From the NCBI GenBank assembly GCA_019359635.1, contig JAHHGY010000010.1, positions 1-64,000 of the forward strand: a DNA stretch of 64,000 nt, written 5' to 3'. How positions within the stretch are numbered: the stretch's first letter is position 1; every line of letters starts with the position of its first letter. The notes under the pieces are model-generated. The model did no database searches. It saw only the letters and a list, made by a program, of their open reading frames with translations, and had not been told where the DNA came from. Both the position numbers and the translations under genes were made by a program. Shown in pieces: positions 45,568-54,474 of this stretch. This DNA comes from Chroococcus sp. CMT-3BRIN-NPC107. Its GTDB lineage: Bacteria > Cyanobacteriota > Cyanobacteriia > Cyanobacteriales > Chroococcidiopsidaceae.

Positions 45568-46719
45568 TTACTCAGCAAAAATTCTCGCGGCAGCAGCGAT
45601 ACCCGCACCCGGCGTATACCCTTCATAACCGAGTTCTTGTAAAGCAACTTCGAGGGAAGAAATTGCACTTAAAATATCGCGATCGCTAACAAAACCCAAG
45701 TGTCCAATCCGAAATATTTTATTTGACAAATGATCTTGCCCGCCAGCTAGGGCGATATCAAACCGCTTCTTCAAAATTGAACGAATTTTGTCAGCTTCCA
45801 CTCCCTGGGGTGCTACCGCAGTAATGGCAGGACTTGCAAATTCATCAGCGCCAAATAGCGGCATATTTAAACCTTTAATAGCGGCACGAGTAGCTTTCAT
45901 TAGCCGTTGGTGGCGACTAAAAATAGCTTCTAATCCTTCCGCTTTCATCATTCCCAACGTAGTATGCAGCGCCATAATTAAATTTACTGGCGGTGTAAAA
46001 GGAGTAGTATTTTTAGCTGTAGATTTGCGATATTTACCTAAGTCTAAATAATAGCGGGGCAGTTTTGCAGTTTTGTAAGCTTCCCAAGCCTTAGAACTAA
46101 CAGCAACAAAACCTAAGCCGGGAGGAATCATGTAGCCTTTTTGCGAACCTGACGCTACTACATCTAAGCCCCAATCATCCATCGGCAAATTGACCGCGCC
46201 TAAACTTGTTACAGCGTCTACGATCATCAACGCCGAATCATGATTTTTGACATGGCGGTTGATGGTTTCTAAGTCGTTTAGTACCCCTGTAGAAGTTTCG
46301 CTATGGGTAACAACTACTGCTTTAATTTGCTTATCGGTATCGGCAGTAAGCTTGTCAGCAAACTGTTGAGGATCTAAAGGTTTTCCCCATTCAGCAGTAA
46401 TTTGTTCGACATTCAAACCGTAAGCTTCGCCGACTTCCGCCCAACGCTCGCCAAATTTGCCATTGCAGCCGACAATAATGCGATCGCCTGGACTCAAAAA
46501 ATTAATCATCCCAGCTTCTACCGCCCCCGTACCGCTTGTTGTAAGCATTAGTACATCGCTTTGGGTTTGGTGCAGCCATTTGAGGTTTTGAGTTACTTCG
46601 CCTAGCACATTACTAAATTCACTGGTACGATGACCAATTGGGTGCTTTGCCAAAGCTAGAAGTGCCGATTCTGGTACGGGAGTGGGGCCAGGAATCATTA
46701 GCATCAATTTGTCTTCCAT
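45568..46719 (-). CDS. Class V aminotransferase (serine/alanine-glyoxylate type)
   Basis: A 383-residue pyridoxal-phosphate enzyme. Landmarks are MIPGPTPVPESALLAL, GHRTSEFSN, LTTSGTGAVEAGMINFLSPGD, DAVTSLGAVNLPMDDWGLDVV and the PLP Lys in ASGSQKGYMIPPG. The family includes serine-glyoxylate and alanine-glyoxylate aminotransferases; in cyanobacteria the enzyme would act in photorespiratory glycine/serine metabolism. The exact amino donor cannot be told. Some databases call similar cyanobacterial proteins soluble hydrogenase subunit, a misnomer. It is followed by an efficient terminator. Confidence 0.92.
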   Translation of the reverse strand: MEDKLMLMIPGPTPVPESALLALAKHPIGHRTSEFSNVLGEVTQNLKWLHQTQSDVLMLTTSGTGAVEAGMINFLSPGDRIIVGCNGKFGERWAEVGEAYGLNVEQITAEWGKPLDPQQFADKLTADTDKQIKAVVVTHSETSTGVLNDLETINRHVKNHDSALMIVDAVTSLGAVNLPMDDWGLDVVASGSQKGYMIPPGLGFVAVSSKAWEAYKTAKLPRYYLDLGKYRKSTAKNTTPFTPPVNLIMALHTTLGMMKAEGLEAIFSRHQRLMKATRAAIKGLNMPLFGADEFASPAITAVAPQGVEADKIRSILKKRFDIALAGGQDHLSNKIFRIGHLGFVSDRDILSAISSLEVALQELGYEGYTPGAGIAAAARIFAE

Positions 46720-46833
46720 TGGTGTTGCCTCTGCTTTAAATAACAGTCCAGACTATTTAGGATTACATAATTGCGCTAACGATTGGATAATTCCCGAAAA
46801 ATAAGCAGGGCGATCGCATTATTGCCGCAATTA

Positions 46834-47571
46834 TTACAATTCTTGAGCCGTTGGACGCAACAAAATTTCATTGATGTCTACTTCCTTTGGCTGCTCGATG
46901 GCATAGGCGATCGCGCTGGCTATAGCCTCGGCTTCGATCGCTATTTCGTAAAGCTGGTTTGCGCCTTTAGATGCGGCTTCATCGGTGATATGGTCGGTTA
47001 ATTCTGTAGCAACGGCTCCGGGGGAAATAATTGTACACCGAATATCTTTACCTATTTCTTTGCGTAAGCCTTCAGAAATTGCTCTAACGGCGTATTTGGT
47101 TCCGCAATAAACGGCAGCATTAGGAAATACCACATGACCCGCAACCGAGGATATATTGATAATGTGACCGCTTTGCGCCGTTTGCATAGCAGGTAGTACC
47201 GCCGCAATGCCGTAGAGTACGCCCTTAATATTGATATCTATAGTGCGATCCCATTCTTCTACTAAGAGTTGGTCAAGCCTTGATAGAGGCATAATCCCAG
47301 CATTATTAATCATCACATCAATTTTGCCGTACAGCTTTAATGTCTCGTCAGCTAAAGCTTGAACTTGGCTTTGCTTAGTTACATCTACCACTTGATAAGC
47401 GGCGGTTCCTCCGGTGGCTTCAATTTCTGCCACTAATTTAGTTAGCTTATCTTCGCGGCGGGCAGCAAGCATGAGTTTAGCACCTCGTTCGGCTAACATT
47501 CTTGCTGTTGCTTCGCCAATTCCACTACTTGCGCCAGTAATAATAATGCTCTTTCCTGAAATTTGACTCAT
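46834..47571 (-). CDS. Short-chain dehydrogenase/reductase
   Basis: A 245-residue classical SDR. The cofactor motif is [19 protein letters not shown] (TGxxxGIG), with RR in the NADP-favouring region ([11 protein letters not shown]), NNAGIM, and the catalytic Ser and [18 protein letters not shown] (Tyr-xxx-Lys). It resembles the clavaldehyde dehydrogenase/YdfG-type group often annotated generally as SDR. Substrate unknown. On the minus strand, it lies between the aminotransferase and an unknown hydrolase-like gene, with no tight coupling to either. Confidence 0.93.
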   Translation of the reverse strand: MSQISGKSIIITGASSGIGEATARMLAERGAKLMLAARREDKLTKLVAEIEATGGTAAYQVVDVTKQSQVQALADETLKLYGKIDVMINNAGIMPLSRLDQLLVEEWDRTIDINIKGVLYGIAAVLPAMQTAQSGHIINISSVAGHVVFPNAAVYCGTKYAVRAISEGLRKEIGKDIRCTIISPGAVATELTDHITDEAASKGANQLYEIAIEAEAIASAIAYAIEQPKEVDINEILLRPTAQEL

Positions 47572-47701
47572 ATTGTTCTATTGGAGTTGTCTATTTAGTG
47601 TTTGATAGCATTAAAAAGTCGCCTGTTATCTCTCCCCAAAGCTAGAAAGGCTGATAAATAGAGACTTTTAAGGCGATAACAAAACCGTGTAGCCGAATTT
47701 A

Positions 47702-48691
47702 TTACTTGGCTGACCAAATCGGTAATTGATTTACTGCTTGTAAAGTTAAATCTACGTAAGTAACGCCTTTACTTGCCAAATTTTCGCCAAAATAACCTTT
47801 CGCCCCATCGTGAGCGTGAGCGCCGGAACTTGCCACTCCATAACGATTTTGCAATCGAGCTTGATTGAAAGGAGATCCCACAGTCCAGGGCCATCTAGAA
47901 GGAAATACAATTGCGCCAATATTTTCTACCCAATCAAATTCGCCGTGCAGATGGTAAACGCGATCGCTTGCTGTAAAACCATTTGTGCCTGCAAACACGC
48001 CGCCTAAAGAAACTATGCTAATTTCTGCTTTTAAATTGCGTTTGAGATAATCGGCTGCACCCAAAGCTACTTGTACGCCGCCGCTAGTTCCTACCATCAC
48101 AACTTGTAATGGTTTTTCTGGTATGGGCTGTTGGGCATTCATGCGATCGATAATTGCTGTAGCAATGCCTTGATTGTAAATTGGGCCGTAACGAGGATCT
48201 GCTGAAATTGCAAATCGCCACAAATTACGAATTTTAATTATTACGTTTGATACTGCAAGCCATCCTTGGGCGCGATTGGCAAACTCCCATAAAGGCGCAA
48301 GTACGCGCTTTCCGCCTAAGCTTTCATTAGCGGCGGAGTAAGGAAAAACATCGCTAACCGCAATGCAGTTAGGATGCTCTGCAATTAAACTTTTTAAAAA
48401 TATTTCTTCCCCTGACGTTAATTGATTTGCCGAAAAATCTCCTACTCCTGGTAGAAAGACAATATAACAACTTAGCTGGGAAGATTTAGAAGTTGTATTG
48501 TTGGGGGTAACAGAGGTAATTTTAGGATTACTTTTCAAGCCCAGCAGTTGTACGCCTTCATCTGCCCACCAAATTAATGTTCCGACTGGTGAAAGCGTCC
48601 CCCAAACTAATAAAATCAATAAGGCTATAGTTAATAGTTTTAAGCTTCCACCCCGCAACCACAAAATAATTTTAGCTAATAGTTGCAACAT
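47702..48691 (-). CDS. Membrane-anchored alpha/beta-hydrolase-like protein, uncharacterised
   Basis: A 329-residue protein. It starts with one strong hydrophobic anchor (LLTIALLILLVWGTLSPVGTLIWWADEG). A domain with VFLPGVGDFSANQLTSGEE and an elbow-like VMVGTSGGVQVALGAADYL suggests an alpha/beta hydrolase fold, with VSLGGVFAGTNGF next and a late His-rich SSGAHAHDGAKGYFGE that could supply the catalytic His. No named family is recognised. It is divergent from a Yip1-like gene, so an envelope role is conceivable. The hydrolase call rests on motif shape only. Confidence 0.65.
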   Translation of the reverse strand: MLQLLAKIILWLRGGSLKLLTIALLILLVWGTLSPVGTLIWWADEGVQLLGLKSNPKITSVTPNNTTSKSSQLSCYIVFLPGVGDFSANQLTSGEEIFLKSLIAEHPNCIAVSDVFPYSAANESLGGKRVLAPLWEFANRAQGWLAVSNVIIKIRNLWRFAISADPRYGPIYNQGIATAIIDRMNAQQPIPEKPLQVVMVGTSGGVQVALGAADYLKRNLKAEISIVSLGGVFAGTNGFTASDRVYHLHGEFDWVENIGAIVFPSRWPWTVGSPFNQARLQNRYGVASSGAHAHDGAKGYFGENLASKGVTYVDLTLQAVNQLPIWSAK

Positions 48692-48753
48692 CTAAATTTA
48701 AACAAATTAATTAAACAGTATTTTAACTTAGCTATTAATATTAGGAACCAACA

Positions 48754-49308
48754 GTGAGGAATAAAGAGAAAGAAAAGGGTTTATGGAAAACTTTAGCTAG
48801 TGCTTTATCGTTAAATGCTAATTTTTATGAGAATGCTCCTATTAACGCTCTAACTAACCGTGTAGCTCAAACAATTGTAATTTTAGCAGCAATTTCTCAC
48901 GCCCTAGGTAGTTGGGTAGTTTTTATTGTTAACTGGACGGCAATTTCTATTTTGCCTTTAGCTCTTTTAATTGATGCGCTAAGTATTGTAGCCGGTTATT
49001 ATTTTTGGACGCTGACTATTTGGAGAATTGGTAGGTGGTTGAGAAGAAATTCGCCTAGTTATAGAGAATTGCTGATTCCTATTGGTTTTGCTTACGCTCC
49101 TCAAGTTTTAAACTTTTTAACGCTAATTCCTTTACTTGGAGAACCAATTGAGTTAATTTTGTCTGTTTGGAGTTTGTTAGCGGTAATTGTTGCCGTTCGT
49201 CAAGGGTTAGATATTAATACTATTTGGGCAACAGTTATTTCGTTGCTAGGATGGCCATTAATTCAAATAGCTATCAATTTTATTCAGGAGTCTTGGAGTA
49301 GATTTTAG
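48754..49308 (+). CDS. Yip1-like membrane protein
   Basis: A 184-residue protein starting at GTG 48754. It has four or five hydrophobic segments: VAQTIVILAAISHALGSWVVFIV, ISILPLALLIDALSIVAGYYFWTL, LLIPIGFAYAPQVLNFLTLIPLLG, ILSVWSLLAVIVAVRQGL, and a C-terminal VISLLGWPLIQIAINFI. The middle and the PIGFAYAPQVL... segment suit the Yip1 domain family, whose bacterial role is unknown. It is divergent from the hydrolase-like gene. Downstream is a gap of about 300 bases. Confidence 0.7.
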   Translation: MRNKEKEKGLWKTLASALSLNANFYENAPINALTNRVAQTIVILAAISHALGSWVVFIVNWTAISILPLALLIDALSIVAGYYFWTLTIWRIGRWLRRNSPSYRELLIPIGFAYAPQVLNFLTLIPLLGEPIELILSVWSLLAVIVAVRQGLDINTIWATVISLLGWPLIQIAINFIQESWSRF

Positions 49309-49309
49309 G

Positions 49310-49613
49310 ATAATAAATTAATTTATTATAACTACCTAACTAAGAAGTTTTAATGTTACTAAGATCGCATTGGTAATTAATAATTGTCTGCCTCAAGAGT
49401 TATAAAAGCAAAAGTATTTTACACCTCTAGCATGATAAATAACTCTAAAGCAGTTGTTAAATTTCTGTTAAAAGCGGGCAAAAGAAGTCTTTTTGCGATC
49501 GCACATAGCTAAACGTCTCAAAATTATTGTTGCCTTTGGCTAAAACCTTGGATCGACTGCTCGATTCAGGGTTTAACATTGGAAATTTTTTAGTCAAATA
49601 GGAGCTAAGTATC
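49310..49613. other. Intergenic region, 304 bases
   Basis: No gene is seen. The region is A+T rich with one HIP1-like gcgatcgc (about 49496). An imperfect hairpin (aaaccttggatcga / tcgattcagggttt, 49543-49556 and 49561-49574) lies 39 bases before the SDR start and could be an operator, attenuator or promoter palindrome. A Shine-Dalgarno (aggag) precedes the SDR ATG at 49614. Confidence 0.5.
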
Positions 49614-50468
49614 ATGCCTGAAGAACTACAACCGCCCCAATCTCAAAACAAACAGCCAGGTATTGAAGCAGAAATGACACCCAAGCCTCAATCAGACGAT
49701 CCGGGCTACAGAGGAAGCGGTAAATTAGCGGGGAAAGTTGCCCTAATTACTGGGGGAGATAGTGGCATTGGTCGCGCGGTGGCGATCGCCTTTGCCAAAG
49801 AAGGCGCAGACATAGTCATTGCTTACCTAAACGAACACGAGGACGCAAAAGAAACCAAACAGCTAGTAGAAGCCCAAAATCGCTGCGCGGTAGCGATTTC
49901 TGGAGATATTGGTAATGAAAGCTTTTGCCAGCAATTAGTTCAGCAAACTGTAGAAGAATTTGGCAAGCTAGATGTCTTAGTCAACAATGCCGCCGAACAG
50001 CATCCCCAAGAGAGCATAGAAGATATCAGTGCCGAACAATTAGAGCGGACTTTCCGCACAAATATTTTTGCAATGTTTTTCTTGACTAAAGCCGCTTTAA
50101 AGCACCTAAAAGAAGGTAGCGCGATCGTTAATACTACTTCTGTAACCGCTTACAAAGGGAACGAGCAATTAATTGATTATTCTTCTACTAAGGGTGCGAT
50201 CGTTGCTTTTACCCGTAGCTTATCTCAAAGCCTAATTGGCAAAAAAATTAGAGTTAATGCCGTAGCTCCGGGACCAATTTGGACACCTTTAATTCCGGCT
50301 ACTTTTCCCCCTGAAAAAGTTGCAAGTTTTGGCAAACAAGTACCAATGGAAAGAGCCGGACAGCCGGAGGAAGTTGCCCCAAGCTTTGTGTTTTTGGCTT
50401 CTGATGACTCCTCTTACATGAGCGGTCAAGTTTTACATCCCAATGGTGGTACGGTAGTTAACGGTTAA
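49614..50468 (+). CDS. SDR family oxidoreductase (YghA-like)
   Basis: A 284-residue SDR with an N-terminal extension (PEELQPPQSQNKQPGIEAEMTPKPQSDDPGYRGSGKLAGK) that is typical of YghA/general stress protein 39-like SDRs. The cofactor motif is TGGDSGIGRAVAIAFAKEG, followed by DVLVNNAAEQHPQ, and the catalytic YSSTKGAIVAFTRSL. The end (SYMSGQVLHPNGGTVVNG) is the usual SDR tail. Substrate unknown. A HIP1-containing hairpin follows the stop. Confidence 0.93.
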   Translation: MPEELQPPQSQNKQPGIEAEMTPKPQSDDPGYRGSGKLAGKVALITGGDSGIGRAVAIAFAKEGADIVIAYLNEHEDAKETKQLVEAQNRCAVAISGDIGNESFCQQLVQQTVEEFGKLDVLVNNAAEQHPQESIEDISAEQLERTFRTNIFAMFFLTKAALKHLKEGSAIVNTTSVTAYKGNEQLIDYSSTKGAIVAFTRSLSQSLIGKKIRVNAVAPGPIWTPLIPATFPPEKVASFGKQVPMERAGQPEEVAPSFVFLASDDSSYMSGQVLHPNGGTVVNG

Positions 50469-50517
50469 AAATAAGCGATCGCTTAACTAAAAATACAGTT
50501 TAAGCGATCGCGCTTAT
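50469..50517 (+). terminator. HIP1-containing hairpin after the SDR gene
   Basis: The arms aaataagcgatcgcttaa and tttaagcgatcgcgcttattt pair with a 2-base bulge; each includes a GCGATCGC site. The hairpin is A+T at the base and follows the stop directly, so it is a plausible terminator. Confidence 0.6.
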
Positions 50518-50552
50518 TTAGTAATTTATATAAAATCTAAGATAATTTAACA

Positions 50553-50990
50553 TTACGTAGCTGCTTGTAATTTATTTTTAATAGTTACAAACTCTTTACC
50601 TAATTGCTCTTGTTCTTGTTTACTTATTAATGTTTGCGCTCGTTCTAAAATAATATTTCCTTGTTGCAAATGAGCTTGAACGGCTTTTTTTAACTCTTGC
50701 AATCTTGTCTTAAATTCTGAAGATGTAGGACTAAAAGCTTCAATTTCTTCTAACAGCGCTGTTGCCACTTGGTGCGCTTTTTTTGCTTCATCAACTAATA
50801 ACTGGCTATCTTTATCTTTGCTTAATAATGAATATAACGTTAATTCTTCTGCTTGGTAATGAGTAATTATTTGGTGAGAAATTTGGTTAAAAAATTCATA
50901 CAACTTTTCTGTTTGCTGGGTATTTTCTATTTTTAGAAATAAACTTTGAATTATTTGATATTCTTGTGTAATTAAGTTTATAATATTCAT
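50553..50990 (-). CDS. Hemerythrin-domain protein
   Basis: A 145-residue four-helix protein of the hemerythrin HHE type. Putative ligands are in QISHQIITHYQAEELTLYSLLS (HxxxE spacing), KKAHQVATALLEEIEA and LKKAVQAHLQQGNIILERAQTL. It would bind a di-iron centre for oxygen, NO or iron sensing or storage; activity is unknown. Another hemerythrin-domain gene lies 147 bases upstream on the same strand, with a strong terminator between them. Confidence 0.8.
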   Translation of the reverse strand: MNIINLITQEYQIIQSLFLKIENTQQTEKLYEFFNQISHQIITHYQAEELTLYSLLSKDKDSQLLVDEAKKAHQVATALLEEIEAFSPTSSEFKTRLQELKKAVQAHLQQGNIILERAQTLISKQEQEQLGKEFVTIKNKLQAAT

Positions 50991-51050
50991 TTAATTTTAC
51001 CTCTTAATAACCTAATAGTTATAAAAGCAAATTTTAGCGCAATTTATAGT

Positions 51051-51088
51051 AAAAAACCTCACCATTAATATTTTTGGTGAGGTTTTTT
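51051..51088. terminator. Intrinsic terminator between the hemerythrin genes
   Basis: A perfect 14-bp stem (aaaaaacctcacca / tggtgaggtttttt) with a 10-base loop. It carries a T run on either strand and separates the two hemerythrin-domain genes. Confidence 0.85.
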
Positions 51089-51136
51089 ACTTAAGTTAAT
51101 TAATTAAGGATTCTAATGGACTGTAACTTGGCTAGG

Positions 51137-52168
51137 TTACATTTTTTGTTGAACTTCGCTCTTAGCAGCTTTGAATTGTGTAGCTAGTTGCTCGCTTTGT
51201 TCGCTGCTTAAGTTGTCGCGAATAGCAGCAAACATAGTGCTTTCTTCTTGACGAATGTGATCGCCAACAGCGTCCATCAAGCTTCTGATTTTAGACTTAA
51301 ATTCGTCGACGGCTGCGGGGTCGCTGGCTTTAATTTCATCTAAAACCTTTTTCATTTCAGCTTGCTCGTCATACAACTCTGTAGTGTCGTGTTCGCCATA
51401 AAAAGGACGCACCGCAGGGTATACAACTTGCTCCTCAGCGATCGAGTGAGCATTCAAGTCTTTGTAGATTTGACCGAAGTATTCTTGAAGCTTTTGGGGG
51501 TCGTCAGTGACTGCAACTTGGGTAAATAAAGTATTAACTTTAGCATGATCCATCCGAATAATATCTTGGATGTTCATGTCTTGTTTGTCAGTGGTGTGAG
51601 TAACTACACTACCAACTACACCGCTTACCGCCGCCATAGCGTCTTGTACTCGACTCCAAATACCTTGGTCTGCTTCTTCACCAGTTAGTTCGCGTACGCC
51701 CAAAACTTCTAGAACTCCTTTGAGTTGCTCTTGGTGAGCGCGGTTTTCAAAGTTTACAGTATTCAAGGGTGCGATCGCCGCCATTACGTCAGCGCCAATT
51801 TTTTGAGCTGCTTTGTGTACGGTTAAACCGCTCATTACTACCTGGTGCTTGAGCAATTCATGCTGAAATACTTTTTCGTAAATACTTAGTTCCGAACCGC
51901 TCATTAGTTCGTCAAGCTTGCCGATCATTTGGGTAATACTTTCTTTGGGTTCAGCTTGAACGCCGTACTGAACGATGATTGTGTCCAATACCCCTAAGTT
52001 TTTTTGGTCGTCGTTGAGCATATCTTGGAGGCGATCGCGAATATCTTGATCTTTGATTTCGCTTAGAAATTTTTGCTCGTTAGCAATTAGCAAGTTTTGG
52101 ATAGCTTTGATATCTGCTAATTTGCTACCTAGCGCTGTACGTTTGGCATTATCTAAAGTAACTGCCAT
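51137..52168 (-). CDS. Hemerythrin-domain protein with ferritin-like N-terminal half
   Basis: A 343-residue protein. Residues about 1-170 form a helical, ferritin-like half (LADIKAIQNLLIANEQKFLSEIKDQDIRDRLQDMLNDDQKNLGVLDTIIVQYG, later FQHELLKHQVVMSGLTVHKAAQ). Residues 200-340 hold a hemerythrin domain: IIRMDHAKVNTLFTQV, LNAHSIAEEQVVYPAVRPF, YDEQAEMKKVLDEI, VGDHIRQEESTMFAAI. The HHE ligands are visible in the last blocks. It may link iron binding with oxidative stress, as inferred from the two di-iron-type halves. It is divergent from the DUF2993 gene. Confidence 0.82.
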   Translation of the reverse strand: MAVTLDNAKRTALGSKLADIKAIQNLLIANEQKFLSEIKDQDIRDRLQDMLNDDQKNLGVLDTIIVQYGVQAEPKESITQMIGKLDELMSGSELSIYEKVFQHELLKHQVVMSGLTVHKAAQKIGADVMAAIAPLNTVNFENRAHQEQLKGVLEVLGVRELTGEEADQGIWSRVQDAMAAVSGVVGSVVTHTTDKQDMNIQDIIRMDHAKVNTLFTQVAVTDDPQKLQEYFGQIYKDLNAHSIAEEQVVYPAVRPFYGEHDTTELYDEQAEMKKVLDEIKASDPAAVDEFKSKIRSLMDAVGDHIRQEESTMFAAIRDNLSSEQSEQLATQFKAAKSEVQQKM

Positions 52169-52474
52169 TTTAAAATATCCTCTTTTTCTTTTTGGATCGT
52201 CTACACTTTTTAGGTTGTCATAAGCACCCTAAACATTCCATCTTTCTTTTGACGGATCGCCAGCTATATAAGTAGAAATAAACTTACATTATTTAAAATT
52301 TAGAGCAAACAATAAAACTCTATCTAGCGTCACTATTTTTTTTGTTAGATTACCCTATTCTACTAATACTAAACAATTAAAAAATAGCTTCCTCCACCAC
52401 AAGACAGATACCGGGCGGCTGGGCAAATCGCTAAATTTACTCAATCACCCTATAAAAACAAATAGCAACAAGCA
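52169..52474. other. Divergent promoter region, 306 bases
   Basis: Lies between the start of the hemerythrin gene (minus) and that of the DUF2993 gene (plus). It is A+T rich, without ORFs or hairpins of note. A purine-rich Shine-Dalgarno-like aaagagga precedes the hemerythrin ATG. No motif I can name as an operator is visible. Confidence 0.5.
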
Positions 52475-53212
52475 ATGCAAGATAAGCCCGGACTAGGAGA
52501 GCAAGCATTAGATAAGGCCGTAGAAATTGGTATATCTAGCCAGCTAGATGAAGTAGAAAACTTAGATGTAGATATAAAAACCGATCCGTTAAAGCTGGTT
52601 CAAGGGCAAGTAGATGATGTAAAAATTGCTGGTGATGGGCTAGTAATGCAAAAAGACTTGCGTGTAAGCCAATTAGATATGCACATGACAGGTGTAGCGA
52701 TTAACCCTCTTAGTATTGCTTTTGGCAAAATTGAACTAACTAAGCCTACCGATGCTAGTGTCCGCGCTGTACTTACAGAGTCAGATATCAATCGTGCTTT
52801 TAGTTCTGACTACGTGCGTAACCAGTTGCAAAACTTGCAAGTAAATGTCAACGGACAACCAACTACAATTAGCGCCCAGCAAGTCGATTTCCGTCTTCCT
52901 GGCGATCGCCAAGTCGCCCTAAACGCTGTAATATCATTACCTGACAATCAAACACAGCAAGTAGCGTTTTCTGCTGTACCAGTGGTTAGTGCTGACGGAC
53001 AAACCGTTGCGCTAGAAAATGTAGAGTATGGAGAAGGCGAGGAACTATCGCCAGAATTAACAAAGGCATTGATAGACCAAACCAGTGCAATTTTAAACCT
53101 CAGCAACTTCGATTTGGAAGGAATGACACTGCGAATCAAAAACTTGCAAGTGGATACGGGAAAATTGACAATCCAAGCCGAAGCCCATGTTGAGAAAATT
53201 CCCACCGCTTAA
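52475..53212 (+). CDS. DUF2993 domain (LmeA-like) protein
   Basis: A 245-residue protein with the DUF2993 pattern: LGEQALDKAVEIGISSQLDEVENLDVDIKTDPLKLVQGQVDDVKIAGDGLVMQKDLRVSQLDMHMTGVAINPLSIAFGKIEL, followed by TDASVRAVLTESDINRAFSSDYV and a C-terminal beta-rich part. The family shares a lipid-binding, tubular fold with LmeA; cyanobacterial members are of unknown function. No signal peptide is seen, so it is probably cytoplasmic or peripheral. It is followed by two further membrane-protein genes on the same strand. Confidence 0.85.
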   Translation: MQDKPGLGEQALDKAVEIGISSQLDEVENLDVDIKTDPLKLVQGQVDDVKIAGDGLVMQKDLRVSQLDMHMTGVAINPLSIAFGKIELTKPTDASVRAVLTESDINRAFSSDYVRNQLQNLQVNVNGQPTTISAQQVDFRLPGDRQVALNAVISLPDNQTQQVAFSAVPVVSADGQTVALENVEYGEGEELSPELTKALIDQTSAILNLSNFDLEGMTLRIKNLQVDTGKLTIQAEAHVEKIPTA

Positions 53213-53248
53213 AGTTTAGCTGCAAGCATACAACCTCTAGGAGAACTC

Positions 53249-53791
53249 ATGGAAACACAACAAACAAGTAGCTCACCATTTCCTAATATTCCACCAATTA
53301 TCGAAAGCGACGATCGCGAATACCGCGATACAGGTGTACCAAGTACCGTTGCGATCGCAGGTCATCCTTTGCACCCCTTGAGTGTAATTTTTCCCATCGC
53401 CTTTTTAGCGGGAGCTTTGGTAACTGATGCGGTTTACTGGCTAGTACGAGATGAATTTTGGGCGCGGGCATCTTTTTGGCTAATTGTTGCAGGTTTAGGC
53501 GGTGGAATAGTTGCGGCAATTATTGGCATGAGCGACTTTTTGCAAATTGAACGAGTCCGCAAACGTACGGCAGGCTGGGCGCACATGATTATCAATGTTA
53601 CTTTGTTAGTTTTGACTGCTGTTAATTTATCCTTGCGCTGGGGTAATCCAGTTGGTGGTGTATTGCCTTGGGGATTAGTTATCTCAACAATTGTGGGAAC
53701 TTTAACCAGTGTTTCTGGCTGGTTTGGTGCCGAACTATCTTATCGCCATAAAATCGGCGTGGTTGGTGCTGGTAGTCGCACAGAACCCTAA
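53249..53791 (+). CDS. DUF2231 membrane protein
   Basis: A 180-residue protein. A cytoplasmic N-terminus with many Ser and Pro leads to VAIAGHPLHPLSVIFPIAFLAGALVTDAVYWL, the HPLHP motif typical of DUF2231, then three more hydrophobic segments (SFWLIVAGLGGGIVAAIIGMSDFL, WAHMIINVTLLVLTAVNL, VLPWGLVISTIVGTLTSVSGWFGAEL). Two His residues in the first helix start and one in the third (WAHM) might bind heme or metal. It follows the DUF2993 gene by 36 bases and is probably co-transcribed with it. Confidence 0.88.
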   Translation: METQQTSSSPFPNIPPIIESDDREYRDTGVPSTVAIAGHPLHPLSVIFPIAFLAGALVTDAVYWLVRDEFWARASFWLIVAGLGGGIVAAIIGMSDFLQIERVRKRTAGWAHMIINVTLLVLTAVNLSLRWGNPVGGVLPWGLVISTIVGTLTSVSGWFGAELSYRHKIGVVGAGSRTEP

Positions 53792-53844
53792 AACTTATTG
53801 AAGATATGTTATGCAAGGCAAGTTAAGAATTAATTGCTTTTTGT

Positions 53845-54258
53845 ATGACATCTACTCAAAACAAACAGATAAAAATTATTATTTCACTGCTCATCGTTAT
53901 CGGGATGGGCTTTTTTTTCAAGTTTTATCATGGGTTGGGGCGGCAGTGGTTTAATAATAGTGGCGCAGCCGTATTTTATGAGATTTTCTGGTGTTTATTT
54001 GCTTATTGGTTTGTAAAAGGTCGCAGTGCTGTTAATCAAATTCCTTTGGGGGTTTTTATTATTACTTGTCTACTTGAAATTTTACAATTATGGCATCCAC
54101 CCTTGTTAGAACAAATGCGTTCTACTCGTATCGGTAGGTTGCTACTGGGTACTACCTTCTCGTGGTGGGATTTTCTTTATTATGCGATCGGTTGTATTTT
54201 CGGTTGGTTGTGGTTGTGGCAATTAGATAAAAGTAATGCAAAAAAGTATCAAAGTTAA
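53845..54258 (+). CDS. DUF2809 membrane protein
   Basis: A 137-residue protein with four hydrophobic segments: [48 protein letters not shown] and [22 protein letters not shown]. The block [42 protein letters not shown] is the DUF2809 signature. Function unknown. Its 3' end overlaps the start of the DUF167 gene by 23 bases, so translational coupling is likely. Confidence 0.88.
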   Translation: MTSTQNKQIKIIISLLIVIGMGFFFKFYHGLGRQWFNNSGAAVFYEIFWCLFAYWFVKGRSAVNQIPLGVFIITCLLEILQLWHPPLLEQMRSTRIGRLLLGTTFSWWDFLYYAIGCIFGWLWLWQLDKSNAKKYQS

Positions 54259-54460
54259 ACCCAATTCTTCACAGCAAAAGATTACTGAAGAAACCGACGG
54301 TAGTCTAACTATAAGTTTAAAATCGCCTCCAGTAGATGGCAAGGCAAACGAAGAATTGGTTAAATTACTAGCTAAAAAATTTAACATCCCAAAATCTAAA
54401 ATTACGATTAAGTTAGGCTTGTCATCAAGGCAAAAGCTAGTAGTAATTAATACAGAATAA
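54236..54460 (+). CDS. DUF167 (YggU-like) protein
   Basis: A 74-residue protein of the DUF167/YggU family: [67 protein letters not shown]. The [19 protein letters not shown] and SRQKLVVI blocks are diagnostic. Function unknown. It starts 23 bases inside the DUF2809 gene in another frame. The ATG at 54236 fits the family N-terminus. Confidence 0.93.
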   Translation: MQKSIKVKPNSSQQKITEETDGSLTISLKSPPVDGKANEELVKLLAKKFNIPKSKITIKLGLSSRQKLVVINTE

Positions 54461-54474
54461 TAAAATTAATTCTA

